From the NCBI GenBank assembly GCA_905235615.1, contig CAJOMB010000013.1, positions 1 to 16,145 on the forward strand: DNA of 16,145 nt, in the 5' to 3' direction. Shown in pieces: positions 13,937 through 16,145 of the stretch; position 1 is the stretch's first letter; each line of letters opens with the position of its first letter. The notes beneath the pieces were generated by a model, which was not told where the DNA came from, searched no databases, and saw nothing but the letters and a program-made list of their open reading frames with translations. This stretch comes from an uncultured Bacteroidales bacterium. Its GTDB lineage: Bacteria > Bacteroidota > Bacteroidia > Bacteroidales > UBA932. Both the position numbers and the translations under genes were made by a program.

Positions 13937-15127
13937 TTATTTCAAAACACCCAGCTCTTTTCCAACCTTGACAAAAGCGGCGATGGCTTTGTCAAGATGC
14001 TGCTTCTCGTGGGCGGCGCTCAGCTGAACGCGGATGCGGGCTGCACCTTTGGGAACCACGGGATAGTAGAAGCCCGTTACGAAAATGCCCTCCTGGGCCA
14101 TCTTGGCGGCGAATTGCTGGGACAGAGGGGCGTCATACAGCATGACGGCGCAGATGGCGCTCTGGGTGGGCTTGATGTCAAAGCCGGCGGCCATCATCTT
14201 GTCACGGAAATAATCTACGTTGGCCTGCAGTTTGTCGTGCAGGGCGTTGGATTCTTTCAGAATCCGGAAGGTTTCCAAGGCTGCGCCGGCAATCATGGGC
14301 GGGATGGAGTTGGAGAAGAGATAAGGACGGCTGCGCTGACGGAGCATGTCGATGATTTCCTTGCGGCCGGTGGTGAAACCGCCCACAGCGCCACCGAAGG
14401 CCTTGCCCAATGTTCCTGTGAAGATATCGATGCGGCCGTAGCAGCCAAACTGTTCCGCCACGCCGTGACCGGTAGGGCCCACCACGCCGGCGCTGTGGCT
14501 CTCGTCCACCATCACCAGGGCGTCGTATTTCTCTGCCAGGGCGCAAATCTTGTCCATCGGGGCCACGTTGCCGTCCATGGAGAACACGCCGTCCGTGACG
14601 ATAATGCGGAAGCGGCAGGTCTGGGCTTCCTGGAGCTTGGCCTCCAGATCGGCCATATCGGCATTGTTGTAGCGGAAGCGCTGGGCCTTGCAGAGGCGCA
14701 CGCCGTCTATGATGGAGGCATGGTTGAGGGAATCCGAGATGATGGCGTCATCGGCCGTGAAAAGGGGCTCGAACACACCGCCGTTGGCGTCGAAGCAGGC
14801 GGCGTAGAGGATGGCATCCTCCGTATGGAAATAGTCTGCGATGGCCTTTTCCAGCTCCTTGTGGATGTCCTGGGTGCCGCAGATGAAGCGGACGGAGGAC
14901 ATGCCGTAGCCGCGCTGGTCCATGGCTTTTTTGGCGGCCTCGATGAGGCGGGGATTATCGGCCAGGCCCAGATAGTTGTTGGCGCAGAAGTTGAGGGCCT
15001 CGCTGCCGTCTTCCAGGTGAATCACGGCACTTTGGGCCGATGCAATATTCCTTTCTCTCTTGTAAAGGCCGGCTTCGTCGATGGCCTTCAGCTCATTCTG
15101 TAAATGTTGTTGAAATTTGCCGTACAT
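13937..15127 (-). CDS. kbl: 2-amino-3-ketobutyrate CoA ligase (glycine C-acetyltransferase)
   Basis: A PLP alpha-oxoamine synthase that cleaves 2-amino-3-ketobutyrate with CoA to glycine and acetyl-CoA, the second step of threonine breakdown. At 396 residues it is the usual length. Family stretches include LNFCANNYLGLA (45-56), SVRFICGTQDIHKELE (78-93), NHASIIDGVRLCKA (135-148), D208-E-S-H211 and the PLP lysine K242 in TGTLGKAFGG. The C-terminal YYPVVPKGAARIRVQLSAAH is also characteristic. The near residue-by-residue likeness to the E. coli Kbl pattern argues against serine palmitoyltransferase, a related enzyme that is often confused with it in Bacteroidota. It diverges from tdh across a 91-bp control region. 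Confidence 0.96.
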   Translation of the reverse strand: MYGKFQQHLQNELKAIDEAGLYKRERNIASAQSAVIHLEDGSEALNFCANNYLGLADNPRLIEAAKKAMDQRGYGMSSVRFICGTQDIHKELEKAIADYFHTEDAILYAACFDANGGVFEPLFTADDAIISDSLNHASIIDGVRLCKAQRFRYNNADMADLEAKLQEAQTCRFRIIVTDGVFSMDGNVAPMDKICALAEKYDALVMVDESHSAGVVGPTGHGVAEQFGCYGRIDIFTGTLGKAFGGAVGGFTTGRKEIIDMLRQRSRPYLFSNSIPPMIAGAALETFRILKESNALHDKLQANVDYFRDKMMAAGFDIKPTQSAICAVMLYDAPLSQQFAAKMAQEGIFVTGFYYPVVPKGAARIRVQLSAAHEKQHLDKAIAAFVKVGKELGVLK

Positions 15128-15149
15128 GGTTATAACGCTTTTGTGCTTT

Positions 15150-15157
15150 CAAATTTA
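15150..15157 (-). promoter_or_regulatory. -7 box of the kbl promoter
   Basis: TAAATTTG on the minus strand (15157-15150) is a perfect TAnnTTTG box. Transcription would start near 15146 and leave a 19-nt leader before the ATG at 15127. The nearest TTTG (15185-15182) is 24 bp away, longer than usual, so the -33 element is weak or the promoter depends on an activator. Confidence 0.55.
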
Positions 15158-15167
15158 GCCATTTTAT

Positions 15168-15199
15168 CTTGAAAATATAAGCAAAATGTAATAAATTTG
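15168..15199 (+). promoter_or_regulatory. Promoter of tdh
   Basis: CTTG at 15168-15171 (one mismatch to TTTG), a 20-bp spacer and a perfect -7 box TAAATTTG at 15192-15199. The predicted start near 15203 leaves a leader of about 16 nt before the ATG at 15219. Both this -7 box and the divergent kbl one read TAAATTTG, so the two promoters are near mirror images. Confidence 0.65.
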
Positions 15200-15218
15200 C
15201 GTAGATAAAGGTTAATGT

Positions 15219-16145
15219 ATGAAGAACGTATTGGTAATTGGCTCTACGGGGCAGATCGGGTCGGAGCTCACCATGAAACTCCGCAGGGAGATTCCTTCCG
15301 GCACGGTGGTGGCCGGATATATCCCCGGGGCCGAACCCAAGGGAGAGCTTCTGGAAAGCGGGCCTTCCGCCGTGGCCGATGTCAGGGACGCCGCCGGCCT
15401 GGCCGCCATCGTTTCCCAGTACCGGATAGATACCATCTATAATCTGGCGGCCCTCCTGAGCGCCGTGGCGGAGCGCAAGCCGCTGCTGGCCTGGGACATC
15501 CAGATGAACGGCCTCCTGAACATTCTGGAAATCGCCCGCGAAAAGGGCTGCGCCGTGTTCACCCCTTCATCCATCGGCTCCTTCGGCCCGGAAACGCCGC
15601 ATGTGGGAACGCCCCAGGACACCATCCAGCGTCCCCGTTCCATGTATGGCGTCACCAAGGTGGCCACGGAGCTGCTGAGCGACTATTATTTCCATAAATA
15701 TGGCGTAGATACCCGCTCCGTCCGCTTCCCCGGACTCATCTCCTATACCACCCTGCCCGGCGGCGGCACCACGGACTATGCCGTGGAGGTGTATTATTCG
15801 GCCGTGAAAGGGGAAGAGTTTGTGTGCCCCATCGCTCCCGGCACCTATATGGACATGATGTACATGCCGGACGCCCTGCAGGCCGCCGTGCACCTGATGC
15901 AGGCAGACCCTTCCCGCCTGAAGCACCGCAACTCCTTCAATATTGCTTCCATGAGTTTTGAGCCGGAGCAGATTTTTGCCAAAATCAGGGAATACATTCC
16001 TTCGCTGCGTGTCCGCTATGAGGTGGATCCGGTTCGCCAGGCCATCGCTACATCCTGGCCGGACAGCATGGACGATTCCTGCGCCCGCGAAGAGTGGGAT
16101 TGGAAACCTACCTATGACATGGATTCCATGACCAAGGACATGATC
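15219..16145 (+). CDS. tdh: L-threonine 3-dehydrogenase, short-chain (NAD-dependent epimerase-like) type, 3' truncated by window edge
   Basis: Oxidises L-threonine to 2-amino-3-ketobutyrate with NAD+, feeding Kbl. The frame runs without a stop for 309 codons to the window end; the family is about 310-325 residues, so only the last few are missing. The extended-SDR NAD site is GSTGQIG at 8-14, the catalytic serine region TPSSIGSFG at 115-123 and the YxxxK motif Y143-K147 (SMYGVTK). RFPGLISY and TDYAVEVYYSAVKGE further on are typical of the GalE-like threonine dehydrogenases, as opposed to the zinc-dependent type. ATG 15219 begins MKNVLVIGSTGQIG. An out-of-frame ATG at 15215 opens only a short reading frame. 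The divergent kbl supports the call. Confidence 0.93.
   Translation, partial: MKNVLVIGSTGQIGSELTMKLRREIPSGTVVAGYIPGAEPKGELLESGPSAVADVRDAAGLAAIVSQYRIDTIYNLAALLSAVAERKPLLAWDIQMNGLLNILEIAREKGCAVFTPSSIGSFGPETPHVGTPQDTIQRPRSMYGVTKVATELLSDYYFHKYGVDTRSVRFPGLISYTTLPGGGTTDYAVEVYYSAVKGEEFVCPIAPGTYMDMMYMPDALQAAVHLMQADPSRLKHRNSFNIASMSFEPEQIFAKIREYIPSLRVRYEVDPVRQAIATSWPDSMDDSCAREEWDWKPTYDMDSMTKDMI

Noticed and set aside
13928..15103. 391-residue plus-strand open frame opposite kbl
   Set aside because: Antisense shadow of a highly conserved enzyme.
15215..15442. Out-of-frame ATG four bases before the tdh start opening a 75-residue frame
   Set aside because: The frame soon loses sense, while the ATG at 15219 begins a perfect NAD-binding motif.

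Overview
This window looks like chromosomal DNA of a GC-rich member of the Bacteroidota, most likely Bacteroidales. Supporting this are Bacteroidota-type promoters (TTTG, 19-20 bp, TAnnTTTG) in front of several genes, a DUF5686 outer-membrane protein with a carboxypeptidase-regulatory-like domain, a split glycine decarboxylase, and a pair of acyltransferases resembling the glycine-lipid enzymes GlsB/GlsA. I cannot resolve the genus. I see no insertion sequence, phage gene, integrase or CRISPR array. No stretch longer than about 250 bp lacks a gene.

Layout. (1) 1-4123, plus strand: the 3' part of gcvPA, gcvPB, an uncharacterised SEC-C protein and the tRNA methyltransferase trmO. They are tightly packed, with the last two junctions being TAATG stop/start overlaps. 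(2) 4094-7374, minus strand: a DUF5686 outer-membrane protein followed by an AraC-type regulator, whose 3' end overlaps trmO convergently by 30 bp. (3) 7416-10804, minus strand: a four-gene membrane-lipid operon in the order GlsB-like N-acyltransferase, CDP-alcohol phosphatidyltransferase, GlsA/PlsC-like O-acyltransferase, short-chain dehydrogenase. (4) 10877-13689, plus strand, divergent from the lipid operon: a GtrA-family membrane protein, a small HD-domain alarmone hydrolase and a Cache-PP2C (SpoIIE/RsbU-like) phosphatase. (5) 13690-13936: two perfect inverted repeats and a minus-strand tRNA-Cys(GCA) with its own promoter and terminator. (6) 13937-16145: kbl and a short-chain L-threonine 3-dehydrogenase (tdh) diverging from a shared control region.

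How the genes fit together. Tdh and Kbl turn threonine into glycine and acetyl-CoA. GcvPA/GcvPB decarboxylate glycine in the glycine cleavage system. The GlsB/GlsA-like enzymes would acylate glycine into membrane lipids. Glycine supply, breakdown and lipid use therefore fall within 16 kb. Whether this is functional clustering or chance needs comparison with other genomes. The most novel-looking element is the lipid operon, in which a CDP-alcohol phosphatidyltransferase lies between the two acyltransferases. This suggests a phosphorylated or phosphatidyl-linked aminolipid, but that is inference.
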